Source: Gemmatimonas sp. (GTDB lineage: Bacteria; Gemmatimonadota; Gemmatimonadetes; Gemmatimonadales; Gemmatimonadaceae). From it: DNA of 56,091 nt. The DNA is taken from assembly GCA_011390935.1 (NCBI GenBank), contig JAABRL010000026.1:1-56091 (forward strand). The letters are read 5' to 3'. A program made the translations under genes and the position numbers. Below, piece after piece: positions 1 to 7,304 of this stretch. The notes under the pieces were generated by a model. It made no database searches and was not told the DNA's origin. It worked only from the letters and a program-made list of their open reading frames with translations. How positions within the stretch are numbered: the stretch's first letter is position 1; every line of letters starts with the position of its first letter.

Positions 1-3
1 CCC

Positions 4-85
4 ATTCTTCCTTGCGCTCTGTCATGCAGAACGGTCCTGGGGATGGGAGGGGGCATGCCAATGCCTGCGGAGCGCAGGGAAGAAT
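4..85. repeat. Imperfect inverted repeat near the left edge
   Basis: Arms at 4-19 (ATTCTTCCTTGCGCTC) and 70-85 (GAGCGCAGGGAAGAAT) match at 15 of 16 positions, separated by 50 nt. No gene can be supported in 1-201. The repeat could be the end of a structured terminator or untranslated region of a gene left of the window, or a remnant of a repeat element. Confidence 0.4.
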
Positions 86-191
86 AAGGGCTGCCGTGCG
101 CGCAACCAGTGGGGGGGGCCGTCGCGCCCGGACCGGGCGGAGTCTCGCGAACGGGACGCGCCCCTTGCGCAACGTGGCCCGCCCCCGCATT

Positions 192-211
192 GTACAACCA
201 TATGGTTGTAC
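192..211. promoter_or_regulatory. Perfect 20-bp palindromic operator over the arsR-type start codon
   Basis: GTACAACCAT is followed directly by its exact reverse complement, and the start codon ATG (202-204) lies inside the right half. ArsR-family dimers bind such dyads and many repress their own operon. A bound repressor here would block both promoter clearance and initiation. Autoregulation is inferred from position and symmetry. Confidence 0.65.
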
Positions 212-597
212 GTTCTGATCTCTCTGACGCCGAACTCGACCGGCTCTTTCGCGCCCTCGCCGACACCACTCGGCGCGACATCGTCGCGCGTCTCGCCGAG
301 CAGGAGCCAGTCTCCGTCTCGACGCTTGCATCGCGCTACGACATGTCGTTTGCCGCCGTGCAGAAGCATGTCGCCGTGCTCGAGGAGGCAGGATTGGTAA
401 CCAAGACCGCGCAGGGGCGCACCCGCCTCGTGCACGGCAACCCCGCACAGCTGGCGAAGGCGCGCTCGCTGCTGCTCCAGCTGGAACAGCGGTGGATCGC
501 CCGCTTCTCCCAGCTCGACGCCATTCTCGCCGACCCTCGTCCTCCCCAGGAGCCCGCATGCCCATCACCGACGTCATCTCCGACACGCAGGCGCTGA
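202..597 (+). CDS. ArsR-family winged-helix transcriptional regulator
   Basis: The 131-residue product begins MVVRSDLSDAELDRLFRALAD and continues through TTRRDIVARL, a recognition-helix region (SVSTLASRYDMSFAAVQKHVAVLEEAGLV) and a wing (KTAQGRTRLVHGNP), the typical ArsR/SmtB order. No Cys-rich metal site is visible, so it is more like the non-metal ArsR regulators paired with SRPBCC proteins. ATG 202 is chosen over an upstream in-frame ATG at 109 because homology starts here and the palindromic operator straddles it. The C-terminus runs 40 nt into the next gene, with which it should be co-transcribed. The ligand is unknown. Confidence 0.88.
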   Translation: MVVRSDLSDAELDRLFRALADTTRRDIVARLAEQEPVSVSTLASRYDMSFAAVQKHVAVLEEAGLVTKTAQGRTRLVHGNPAQLAKARSLLLQLEQRWIARFSQLDAILADPRPPQEPACPSPTSSPTRRR

Positions 598-1532
598 CGA
601 TCACCGTCATCGCCGACTATCCCGTGCCCGTGGAACGGCTCTGGGATGCCTATGCTGACCCGCGCCAGATCGAACGCTTCTGGGGCCCGGCCGAGTGGCC
701 GGCCACGTTCACGCGGCACGACATGACGGTGGGCGGCTACTCGCATTACTGCATGACCGGACCCGACGGCGCCACGTCGCGCGGCTGGTTCCACTTCCTC
801 GCCATCGAGCCGATGCGCCGCATGGAAGTGGAAGACGGCTTCGCCGACGAGACGTTCACGCCCAACCCCGACATGCCGACCATGCGCATGGTCTTCACCT
901 TCGAGCCAACCGAACGTGGATCGCGCCTTGTGATCGTGACGTACTTCGGCAGCGTCGACGCGATGGAGAACCTCGTGCAGATGGGCATGATGGAAGGCAT
1001 GCGGTCGGCGATGGGCCAGATCGATACGGTGCTTGCAGACCTCGCCTCCTTTGCCGCATCCCGGATCACCGAGGCGCAGCTGCTCGGCGACACGCAAGTT
1101 CGCGTGAGCCGCGTCATTCGCGGATCGCTGGAGTCGGTGTGGCGGGCACATCACGAGCCCGCGCTCATGCAGCGCTGGTTGCTGGGGCCGGACGGGTGGC
1201 GCATGCCCGTCTGCGAGGTCGCGGCGGCGGTCGGCGACCGATACCGCTACGAATGGGAGTCCGAAGACGGCGCGCAGCGCTTCGGCTTCGAAGGTGAGTT
1301 GCTGGAGTCGGTTCCGCCGGTGCGAGCCGTCACGACCGAGCAGATGATCGGCATGGACGGCGCGCCCACGCGCAATGAACTCACGCTCACGCCGGTACAG
1401 CATGGCACGCTGCTCAGCATCGTGATCACGTATCCCACCAAAGCACTGCGGGACATGATTCTGGGCACGGGCATGACCGCCGGCATGGAAACGAGCTACG
1501 CGCGCCTCGAGCGCGAGGTGCTGGTGGCGTGA
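558..1532 (+). CDS. Tandem SRPBCC (AHSA1-like) domain protein
   Basis: The 324-residue protein holds two START-like SRPBCC modules. The first is about residues 12-155 (VPVERLWDAYADPRQIERFWGP motif region) and the second about 168-318 (a matching SLESVWRAHHEPALMQRWLLGPDGW region). Each has the family pattern of a helix with a W-G/L-P turn followed by strands lining a hydrophobic pocket. Single-domain AHSA1-like proteins are about 150 residues, so this is an internal duplication or fusion. ATG 558 has AGGAG about six bases upstream and overlaps the regulator gene by 40 nt in another frame. A role in binding or detoxifying a hydrophobic small molecule sensed by the regulator is inference. Confidence 0.87.
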   Translation: MPITDVISDTQALTITVIADYPVPVERLWDAYADPRQIERFWGPAEWPATFTRHDMTVGGYSHYCMTGPDGATSRGWFHFLAIEPMRRMEVEDGFADETFTPNPDMPTMRMVFTFEPTERGSRLVIVTYFGSVDAMENLVQMGMMEGMRSAMGQIDTVLADLASFAASRITEAQLLGDTQVRVSRVIRGSLESVWRAHHEPALMQRWLLGPDGWRMPVCEVAAAVGDRYRYEWESEDGAQRFGFEGELLESVPPVRAVTTEQMIGMDGAPTRNELTLTPVQHGTLLSIVITYPTKALRDMILGTGMTAGMETSYARLEREVLVA

Positions 1533-1547
1533 GGCCGGATAGGCCGA

Positions 1548-1574
1548 CCGACCGACGGCTATCGCGTCGGTCGG
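1548..1574. terminator. GC-rich hairpin between convergent genes
   Basis: A perfect 10-bp stem (CCGACCGACG / CGTCGGTCGG) has a 7-nt loop and lies 15 nt after the SRPBCC stop and 18 nt before the stop of the convergent gene. There is no T tract, so the mode of termination is uncertain, but position and symmetry fit a bidirectional terminator. Confidence 0.5.
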
Positions 1575-1592
1575 CGGGCCTGCGGCCCCGGG

Positions 1593-3005
1593 TCAGAAGA
1601 AGAAGAAGGCGAAGCGGCCACCGCTGGAGCCAAGACTGCTGAAGCGCTGATTGACGATCGTGTTGTAGATCGAGCCAAAGGTGTAGCGAATTCCGATGTT
1701 CGTCGTGATGCGGAAGCCCGTCTGCAGCGCCTGGCGCTGCAGCAGGATCTCTTCTTCCGTGTTGCCGGCGCGCGGCAGGTAGATCTGGTCGTTGATGCGC
1801 GCGGCCGATCCACGAATATCGAGCGAGAAGCCGCGCCCGAGCCGCAGGTCGAGGCTGCCACTGAGCGTGAGTGCGTTCCGGTCGAAGTCATGCAGGTAGT
1901 TGAGCCAGTCGAGCGAGACGTTCGACGACCCCCACTGCTGCCTCGCCACGAGCGACGCAGTGAGCTGCTGGCTGAACCGCGTCTCCTGATCGAGATCGAA
2001 CACCGTGGTGCGCTGATAGCGATAGAGGTTCGGCCCCACGTTGTAGAGGAAGGTGAGCTGCCGACGCGTCTGCTCGGTCCACGGGAACACGTTGTATTCG
2101 ATGGCCGGCTGCGCTCGCAGCGCCAGCTTCTGGTTGAGGAAGTCCGAGTACCCAGCCCCGAGCTTGAGTCCGGCCGACCAGTGATCGGAGAGCGAGCGCA
2201 CCACGAGGGAGTTTGCGTTGTATGTCCGCTGTTCATTGCGCACGGTGAACGCGTCGCGAACGGCCGTGGCCGGGATGTCGAACGTCTGCGTGCTGACGTT
2301 GCCGGCCACGGAGAGATTCATCTTCCACTTTTCTGTAGATCGATTGGCCGAGACGGACAGCGATCCATTCACTTGCCGCTGCCGCTCCTCGGCGCGCACA
2401 AACATGTTCGTATTGGCCGTGTAGGTCCACAGGTTCCATTTGTCCTTCAGGTTCGCCGCGCTCACCTGCTGTCGCTGGCCGAACGGCGCGGCGTACACCA
2501 CTTGCAAACGGCTGGCGATCGGCGAGCGGGCCACGTAGCGCGTGAGGCCCAGCTTGAAGGCACGCGACAGCTCGCGCCGAATCTTGTCGTCCGGGTCGTT
2601 GGGCAGCGTGTTTACCACCAGGGTGTCCACCATGCCCTCATACAGGCGACGCCCGATGAAGGTGACGGTGTTCTCCGTACCGCCTCCGCCGTTGGTCAGC
2701 GCGGTCACCAGTACCTGCACATCCGCATCGAACCGATCGCGCATCCAGTTCACGAAGTTGATGTCGGTGACGAAAAAATCGCGATCGCATCCGCGCACGC
2801 GGCCTTGGCAATCCAGAAAGACCCGAATCGCGTCGGCCTGAAGCGTGGCACTGTCCGGGGCCGCCGGAATCACCGGCATGGCACCCGGCGGCCCACCGGG
2901 ACGTCCACCGCCCGGTGGACCGCCCGCTGGCGGGCCACCTTGGGCCGAAGAAACAGTGGAGCACACCACAAGCGCCGCAACGGCGCGAAGAACGAGTCGG
3001 ATCAT
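1593..3005 (-). CDS. Secreted outer-membrane beta-barrel protein
   Basis: 470 residues. Residues 1-21 form a signal peptide ending SSA-Q, followed by a Gly/Pro-rich linker (about 22-42). A soluble segment to about residue 190 contains two Cys (DCQGRVRGCDRD). From about 200 to the end there are alternating hydrophobic/polar strands typical of an outer-membrane barrel, closing with FAFFFF. A terminal aromatic is the usual BAM recognition signal, and four consecutive Phe is extreme. No specific family is recognised. The gene is divergent from the hypothetical gene at 3223, with a dyad (3032-3049) in the shared upstream region. Function is unknown; it could be a structural OMP or a channel. Confidence 0.75.
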   Translation of the reverse strand: MIRLVLRAVAALVVCSTVSSAQGGPPAGGPPGGGRPGGPPGAMPVIPAAPDSATLQADAIRVFLDCQGRVRGCDRDFFVTDINFVNWMRDRFDADVQVLVTALTNGGGGTENTVTFIGRRLYEGMVDTLVVNTLPNDPDDKIRRELSRAFKLGLTRYVARSPIASRLQVVYAAPFGQRQQVSAANLKDKWNLWTYTANTNMFVRAEERQRQVNGSLSVSANRSTEKWKMNLSVAGNVSTQTFDIPATAVRDAFTVRNEQRTYNANSLVVRSLSDHWSAGLKLGAGYSDFLNQKLALRAQPAIEYNVFPWTEQTRRQLTFLYNVGPNLYRYQRTTVFDLDQETRFSQQLTASLVARQQWGSSNVSLDWLNYLHDFDRNALTLSGSLDLRLGRGFSLDIRGSAARINDQIYLPRAGNTEEEILLQRQALQTGFRITTNIGIRYTFGSIYNTIVNQRFSSLGSSGGRFAFFFF

Positions 3006-3031
3006 GAGGATGGCAAGCGACGGGGGACGAA

Positions 3032-3049
3032 CTCCGTATGATTACGGAG
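3032..3049. promoter_or_regulatory. Inverted repeat in a divergent promoter region
   Basis: Arms CTCCGTA (3032-3038) and TACGGAG (3043-3049) are exact complements with a 4-nt spacer, 27 nt upstream of the minus-strand OMP start and in the region shared with the plus-strand gene at 3223. It could be an operator dyad or a short 5'-UTR hairpin. Confidence 0.35.
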
Positions 3050-3211
3050 GCCCGTGTGCGAACAGATCGCGACCGGCCGTGGGTTCCAATGGCGGATTGG
3101 TGGCGTGATTCACGGCGATACGTGGGTCTGCAACTCCAGCGCTCCCCCCGGGGCTCTCTCGCGGTTTGCGCATCCCCCCGGCGGGCAATATCGAACCGAT
3201 CCGGCGCGCCC

Positions 3212-3217
3212 TAGGTT
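3212..3217 (+). promoter_or_regulatory. Candidate leaderless -10 box (TAGGTT)
   Basis: TAGGTT lies 5 nt before ATG 3223 and the interval gcgcc offers no Shine-Dalgarno site. It fits the TANNNT-near-start pattern seen before several kinases in this window, though the spacing is shorter here. Confidence 0.3.
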
Positions 3218-3222
3218 GCGCC

Positions 3223-3579
3223 ATGGCCTCCTCGCCGAAGCTCTGGGCGTACACCTACCGACTCATTCCGCCGATGCGTCCGGAGCGAGTGCGCGCCCTT
3301 CGCACTCTGCTGGCGCGCGTCGAGAAGGCGGCCGCGAAGCGGGACGCCGTCTGGGAGGGCCGCATGGTCGCTGATGAGCGCATCTCGCACATTCTCGTGC
3401 TGAGCGACTCGCCCGACCTCGACGACACGATCAACCGACGCATTGCCGCGGCACTGCATGCGCTGGATGCGGCCTACGCCATCACCGTGCCGCTTGCCGT
3501 TGGTGATCGCCATGCGCGCGCCCGCAAGACTACGGTTCGCCCCGCTGCACCGGATCGCCCCCCCGCCTCGGATCACTGA
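3223..3579 (+). CDS. Hypothetical cytoplasmic protein, 118 aa
   Basis: The product starts MASSPKLWAYTYRLIPPM and has a basic helical N-half (RVRALRTLLARVEKAAAKRD), a strand-turn block (RISHILVLSDSPDLDDTINRRIAAAL) and a short hydrophobic segment before a disordered basic/Pro tail. There is no signal peptide, membrane helix or recognised motif. ATG 3223 was chosen over the in-frame ATG at 3166 because protein-like composition begins here and a TAGGTT box lies just upstream. It stands alone, divergent from the OMP gene. Function unknown. Confidence 0.55.
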   Translation: MASSPKLWAYTYRLIPPMRPERVRALRTLLARVEKAAAKRDAVWEGRMVADERISHILVLSDSPDLDDTINRRIAAALHALDAAYAITVPLAVGDRHARARKTTVRPAAPDRPPASDH

Positions 3580-3583
3580 TCCG
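3569..3583. terminator. Small perfect hairpin over a stop codon
   Basis: CGGATC-act-GATCCG forms a 6-bp stem with a 3-nt loop, and the TGA stop of the preceding gene (3577-3579) lies within it. It is short and has no T tract, so it is only a weak terminator candidate. Confidence 0.25.
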
Positions 3584-3772
3584 TACGCGTCCCGAGGGCG
3601 ATACCGGCGCCCCCGAGCAAGGAGGACGCCGAAACCGCTCTTGCGAGCAATATCCGCGTTCTCAGGGATCCGGTAGCCTCCACAAGGCACCCTTCGCGGC
3701 CCCGTCGCATGCGAACGGTCGCCACCGAGCGATCGATGCTTCTGTCGCTACTTCCCGCACCGGAGTCACTCC

Positions 3773-3922
3773 ATGCTCTCCACCGTCATCATCATCCTCG
3801 TCGTCCTCTGGGCGATCGGCTTCTTCGGCGGCTTCATCGCGAGCGGACTGATTCACATCCTGCTCGTCATCGCGCTGATCGTGCTTGTCGTTCGCCTTGT
3901 GAGCGGACGAAGCGTCGTCTGA
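3773..3922 (+). CDS. lmo0937-family small membrane protein
   Basis: A 49-residue hydrophobic protein (MLSTVIIILVVLWAIGFF..., then SGLIHILLVIALIVLVVRL) forms two short transmembrane segments separated by a Gly-rich turn and ends in a basic tail. The length, the conserved GxIHILLVIAxI pattern and the charged C-terminus match the lmo0937 / DUF5670 family, widespread tiny membrane proteins of unknown role that are often stress-related. GGAG at 3762-3765 lies 7 nt before the ATG. The gene is below most length cut-offs and easy to miss. Confidence 0.8.
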   Translation: MLSTVIIILVVLWAIGFFGGFIASGLIHILLVIALIVLVVRLVSGRSVV

Positions 3923-4017
3923 ATGTCCCCCGTTCTGCTCCTTCACGACAGCCGAGACGCATCATGAGACGCAATCCCTACCGGTGGCCCTCGCTCTTCC
4001 CGAAGGGCGGCCACACG

Positions 4018-4185
4018 ATGACCACAGATCAGTGGATCGAAGCCGTTGCCCCACTGTTCCTGCAGGTGCCGATGCGCGATCGACGCAAGCGCGTGCTGCC
4101 GCGCCTCGGTGCGTTCGATCGCCGCATCACCGCGCGTCTGGCGGAGCAGGCGCAGTCCGCCGGGCGCGTGCAGTTCGCTCCGTAA
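4018..4185 (+). CDS. Small hypothetical protein, 55 aa
   Basis: MTTDQWIEAVAPLFLQVPMRDRRKRVLPRL... is a short soluble protein with an amphipathic acidic N-helix followed by a very basic stretch (RDRRKR). ATG 4018 is preferred because GAAGGGCGG lies about eight bases upstream; an in-frame ATG at 3964 would add 18 residues but has only a weak ribosome site. No family is recognised. It sits 55 nt before the large outer-membrane gene and could be co-transcribed with it and with the lmo0937 gene. Confidence 0.45.
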   Translation: MTTDQWIEAVAPLFLQVPMRDRRKRVLPRLGAFDRRITARLAEQAQSAGRVQFAP

Positions 4186-4240
4186 ATCCCGAATGTCGGC
4201 GCTCCACCCGGAGACGCTGTTCCTACTACTCGAGGGTACC

Positions 4241-6319
4241 GTGACAAAACAAGCCTCGTCGCGCTCCATTGTCGGCGCTGCGCATTTGATCCTGCTTCCC
4301 GCGCTGTTGTTCGCGGTAAGCAGTGCTTCGCAGGCGCAATCAGTCGGCATCGCGCTCGTACCGTCCGTGCAACGTATTGACTGGCACGATGACCTCGCGT
4401 TCAGCAATGAATGGCTGTACGGCGGTCGCCTCTCGCTGCTCTTCGGCAAATACGTCGAACTGCAGCCCTTCTACTTCACGCGTGATGGCTATGGGCTCGA
4501 CTCGTCGCGCGTGGAATCCGTCTTTGGCAGCAGCGCCATCGGACGCGGCCTCGACATGCGTCATTACGGCACCAGTGTCCAGCTGAATCTGGGCGACGGT
4601 GCACTCGTGCCATTCGTTCGAACCAGCGCTGGCGTGCTCCGACTCAAGCCCGAAGGTGCCGAGCGCCAGGATCGCATCACCCTCAGTGCCGGCGGCGGCC
4701 TGCGGTTCGGCGTGGCCGGACTCAATGCCGAGGTGTTCGCCGAACAGATGGGCGTGCGCATGAACCCGCGTGGATTGTTCGAGCCCGACACCACAACCGG
4801 CGTCTCGCTGCGCACCTTCCGCAATCTGGTGTACGGCGCGGCGGTCACGATTCCGCTCTCCACCGCGCGTGAAGAGGACATGCAGGATGATGGACTCCGT
4901 GGCTCCACCGCACCGATCGAACCGTTTGTCGGTGTGCTGCGGTACGACGGCGCGTTCGGGTTGGAAGATCAGGAGTTGGCGGGCGTGCGCGCCGGCATCG
5001 ACTTCTCGCCGGTGTTCGGCCTGCGTGGCTTCTACTGGCGTGGCGTGAACGCGGATCGCGATGGGACCGTCCCGGTCACGGGTTATGGCGGTGAAGCGCA
5101 GTTCAACCTGAACACCGGTCCTGGCGTCTCACCGTATCTCATCGTGGGCGCGGGTCAGATCGACTACGGCGACAAGTTCCGCGATACGCTCGGACAGGCA
5201 CGCGACAACAAGTCGGCATTCATCATTGGTGGTGGGGCGAGTCTTCGCCTCACGGATCGAATCCGCCTGAATGGCGCCATTCGTGACTACATCATGACCG
5301 TAGACGAGAACCTCGACAATGTGGCCACGACGGGCGACCTCACGCATAACACCATGCTCACGGCGGGGCTCACGATCAGCCTCGGCGGACGCATGGACAG
5401 CCCGGATCGCAAGGCGACATCGGGGCGTGAGACGGAGCGTGAGCGCGAGCTGCGCGAGTTGCGTGAAATGCGCGAGTTGCGGGAGCTGCGCACGATCCGT
5501 GAAGAGCGTATGGAGCTCGAGCGCGAAATGCGCGGCGACCGGGAAATGCGTCGTGGACGGGATTCGATGCTCAACATGCGCGATGCGCGTGGCGGCATGG
5601 GATCGGATGGGCGGTACATCACCGTGCCCGTTCCGCTCCAGGGCGAGGTGATCCTGCGGTATGGCATCCCGTCGCGTGACATGACGGGTGGGTTGCGTGT
5701 TGACAGCACCGTTGTGATGGGCTCGAGTGGCGATGTGGCACGCAGTCTGGCCGACATCGAACGTCGTCTGACAGAGCGCCTCGACGCGATCGAGCGTGCA
5801 CAGCAGACCACACCGCGTCAGGGTGCGGCGCCGGGCGTGACGGTGGTGACGCCGGGCGTCATGCGTGCAGACACGCCCATCGACTCGATGCCCGTCTTTC
5901 GGCGCCTGCGTGAGGTGCGCAGTCAGGACCTGCAGCCGTACGTCGGTCTTGGCGCACGTGATGGAGACGTGCAGTTCATCGTCGGCGCCCGTGCGGATCT
6001 GGGCCCGCTGAGTGCTGGCAGTGGCTTCCGCTTCGTACCCGAGCTCGCGGTTGGCTTGGGTGGCAACCTGTCCGTGCTGGCCATGGCCAACATGCGGTAC
6101 GCCTTTGGCTCGGAGACCAGCGCGAGCGTGCTGCGTCCGTATGTAACAGTGGGTGGCGGTATCTACACGCCGACCGTGCTCGGCATCAACACCGCGATCG
6201 GTTCGTCGATCCGGTTGCGGGAAGCGAATGAGCGTCCGCTCTTCCTGAACCTCGAGCTGCAGGGGTTGAATCTGTTCAGCGAGACCCGTGTACTCATCGG
6301 CATCAGCCGGTCGCGGTAA
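4241..6319 (+). CDS. Two-part outer-membrane beta-barrel protein with a charged helix
   Basis: 692 residues from GTG 4241, which has GAGGG five bases upstream; an ATG at 4193 would give a longer N-terminus that weakens the signal peptide. Residues 1-32 are a signal peptide ending ASQAQ. About 33-390 are amphipathic strands of an outer-membrane barrel (repeated G-x-R-F/Y patterns). About 395-450 form a striking Glu/Arg-rich run (ERERELRELREMRELREL...) expected to be a long single alpha-helix or coiled coil. A second strand-rich region, about 560-692, ends LIGISRSR. The function is not recognised; the helix may span the periplasm or reach peptidoglycan. A strong hairpin terminator follows. Confidence 0.75.
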   Translation: MTKQASSRSIVGAAHLILLPALLFAVSSASQAQSVGIALVPSVQRIDWHDDLAFSNEWLYGGRLSLLFGKYVELQPFYFTRDGYGLDSSRVESVFGSSAIGRGLDMRHYGTSVQLNLGDGALVPFVRTSAGVLRLKPEGAERQDRITLSAGGGLRFGVAGLNAEVFAEQMGVRMNPRGLFEPDTTTGVSLRTFRNLVYGAAVTIPLSTAREEDMQDDGLRGSTAPIEPFVGVLRYDGAFGLEDQELAGVRAGIDFSPVFGLRGFYWRGVNADRDGTVPVTGYGGEAQFNLNTGPGVSPYLIVGAGQIDYGDKFRDTLGQARDNKSAFIIGGGASLRLTDRIRLNGAIRDYIMTVDENLDNVATTGDLTHNTMLTAGLTISLGGRMDSPDRKATSGRETERERELRELREMRELRELRTIREERMELEREMRGDREMRRGRDSMLNMRDARGGMGSDGRYITVPVPLQGEVILRYGIPSRDMTGGLRVDSTVVMGSSGDVARSLADIERRLTERLDAIERAQQTTPRQGAAPGVTVVTPGVMRADTPIDSMPVFRRLREVRSQDLQPYVGLGARDGDVQFIVGARADLGPLSAGSGFRFVPELAVGLGGNLSVLAMANMRYAFGSETSASVLRPYVTVGGGIYTPTVLGINTAIGSSIRLREANERPLFLNLELQGLNLFSETRVLIGISRSR

Positions 6320-6360
6320 CGGAACATGACGTAGCGCAACACACAGTTCGCGACGCAAAG

Positions 6361-6391
6361 AAAGGGGTCACCCACCGTGGGTGACCCCTTT
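6361..6391. terminator. Strong bidirectional hairpin terminator
   Basis: AAAGGGGTCACCCAC and its exact complement are separated by a single base, giving a stem of up to about 13 workable pairs whose AAA/TTT ends supply short T runs on both strands. It lies between the convergent OMP gene (stop 6319) and PEP-CTERM gene (stop 6423). Confidence 0.88.
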
Positions 6392-6422
6392 CTCCGTGCC
6401 TTCCTGAACAAACGACCGCGAC

Positions 6423-7055
6423 TTACGCGGACCGACGACGGCTCGACGCCAACGTGAGGCCCGCAACACCGACCAGCAACAGCGCCAGCGTGGCCGGCTC
6501 CGGGACGGCGACCGGTTCCGTGGTGGTCACAAAGCCGCGGATGCTCTGCGGGTCGCTTGGCGCGCCGTCTCGGCCCGGTGCACCGATGCGAACACCGTTT
6601 GTCATGTTGTCCGTCGAGATCGTATAGTTCACCGTGCCGATCGAGAAGGTGGTCGGGTCAAGCGGGCCCCAGATCAAACCACCGGAGATCGCCGCGACAT
6701 CGCCAACGACGGACGCGCTCAACATCGAGGAGCCGCTGGACGGAGTTGTCTGCTCGATGGTCAGCGCGAAGAGCACATCGGAAAAGTTGCTCTGGGCCAC
6801 GCCGCTCGTGACGAACGTTCCGAACTGCGCGTTGCCGCCGCCGGCAACGAGCACCTGCTCCAAGCCGAAGTTGTACCGCAGCTGAACGCCGCCCGCGGCG
6901 GTGCACGTCGCATAGGTGCCCGTCACGGAGCTGGACGCACAGCCCGATCCGCTGAAGAGGCCTGTGCTCGAGAAGTTGATGTCCTGTGCATCCGCGGCTG
7001 TCGCGGACAGCGCGATGGCGACGGCCATCGCCGACAAGTTGCGTGTAACGGTCAT
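6423..7055 (-). CDS. PEP-CTERM sorting-domain protein
   Basis: A 210-residue exported protein. Residues 1-23 form a signal peptide (AVAIALSATAADAQ). The middle is Ser/Thr/Gly-rich, low in charge and predicted beta, with Cys39 and Cys51 possibly disulfide-bonded. The C-terminus is a textbook PEP-CTERM tripartite signal: VPEP at 184-187, a hydrophobic helix (ATLALLLVGVAGLTLA) and a basic tail RRRSA. This tag is processed by EpsH/XrtA-type exosortases, none of which is in this window. AGGAG lies six bases before the ATG, and the leader can fold to hide it (see 7062-7125). The passenger domain is not recognised. Confidence 0.9.
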   Translation of the reverse strand: MTVTRNLSAMAVAIALSATAADAQDINFSSTGLFSGSGCASSSVTGTYATCTAAGGVQLRYNFGLEQVLVAGGGNAQFGTFVTSGVAQSNFSDVLFALTIEQTTPSSGSSMLSASVVGDVAAISGGLIWGPLDPTTFSIGTVNYTISTDNMTNGVRIGAPGRDGAPSDPQSIRGFVTTTEPVAVPEPATLALLLVGVAGLTLASSRRRSA

Positions 7056-7061
7056 GACGTT

Positions 7062-7125
7062 CTCCTGAGGAGGAAACTGCGTGGCATGCCTGCCCAGGGC
7101 GAAGGTGCCCTGTTCGTCTCAGGAG
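7062..7125 (-). promoter_or_regulatory. Structured leader that can sequester the ribosome site
   Basis: Read on the minus strand, CTCCTGAG (7125-7118) is exactly complementary to CTCAGGAG (7069-7062), which contains the AGGAG ribosome site of the PEP-CTERM gene. The enclosed segment has its own perfect hairpin (7112-7095, CAGGGC-accttc-GCCCTG). A competing local CTCC just before the site could pair with GGAG instead. It matches no riboswitch class I can name. Confidence 0.5.
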
Positions 7126-7304
7126 GTGCGAGTCATGTGCCGCGAAGTGTGACGGACACACATGGCGCGAACACACGCGGGCATCGCGATACAGGGCCCG
7201 AGCGGGTCGCGTGCGGCTCCTTCGCCACATCGACTCGTGGTTGGTGATACGAAGCGTCGAATCCACGCCGCAGTCGTGTGTTCTGTCGTCATCACACCTG
7301 CGTG

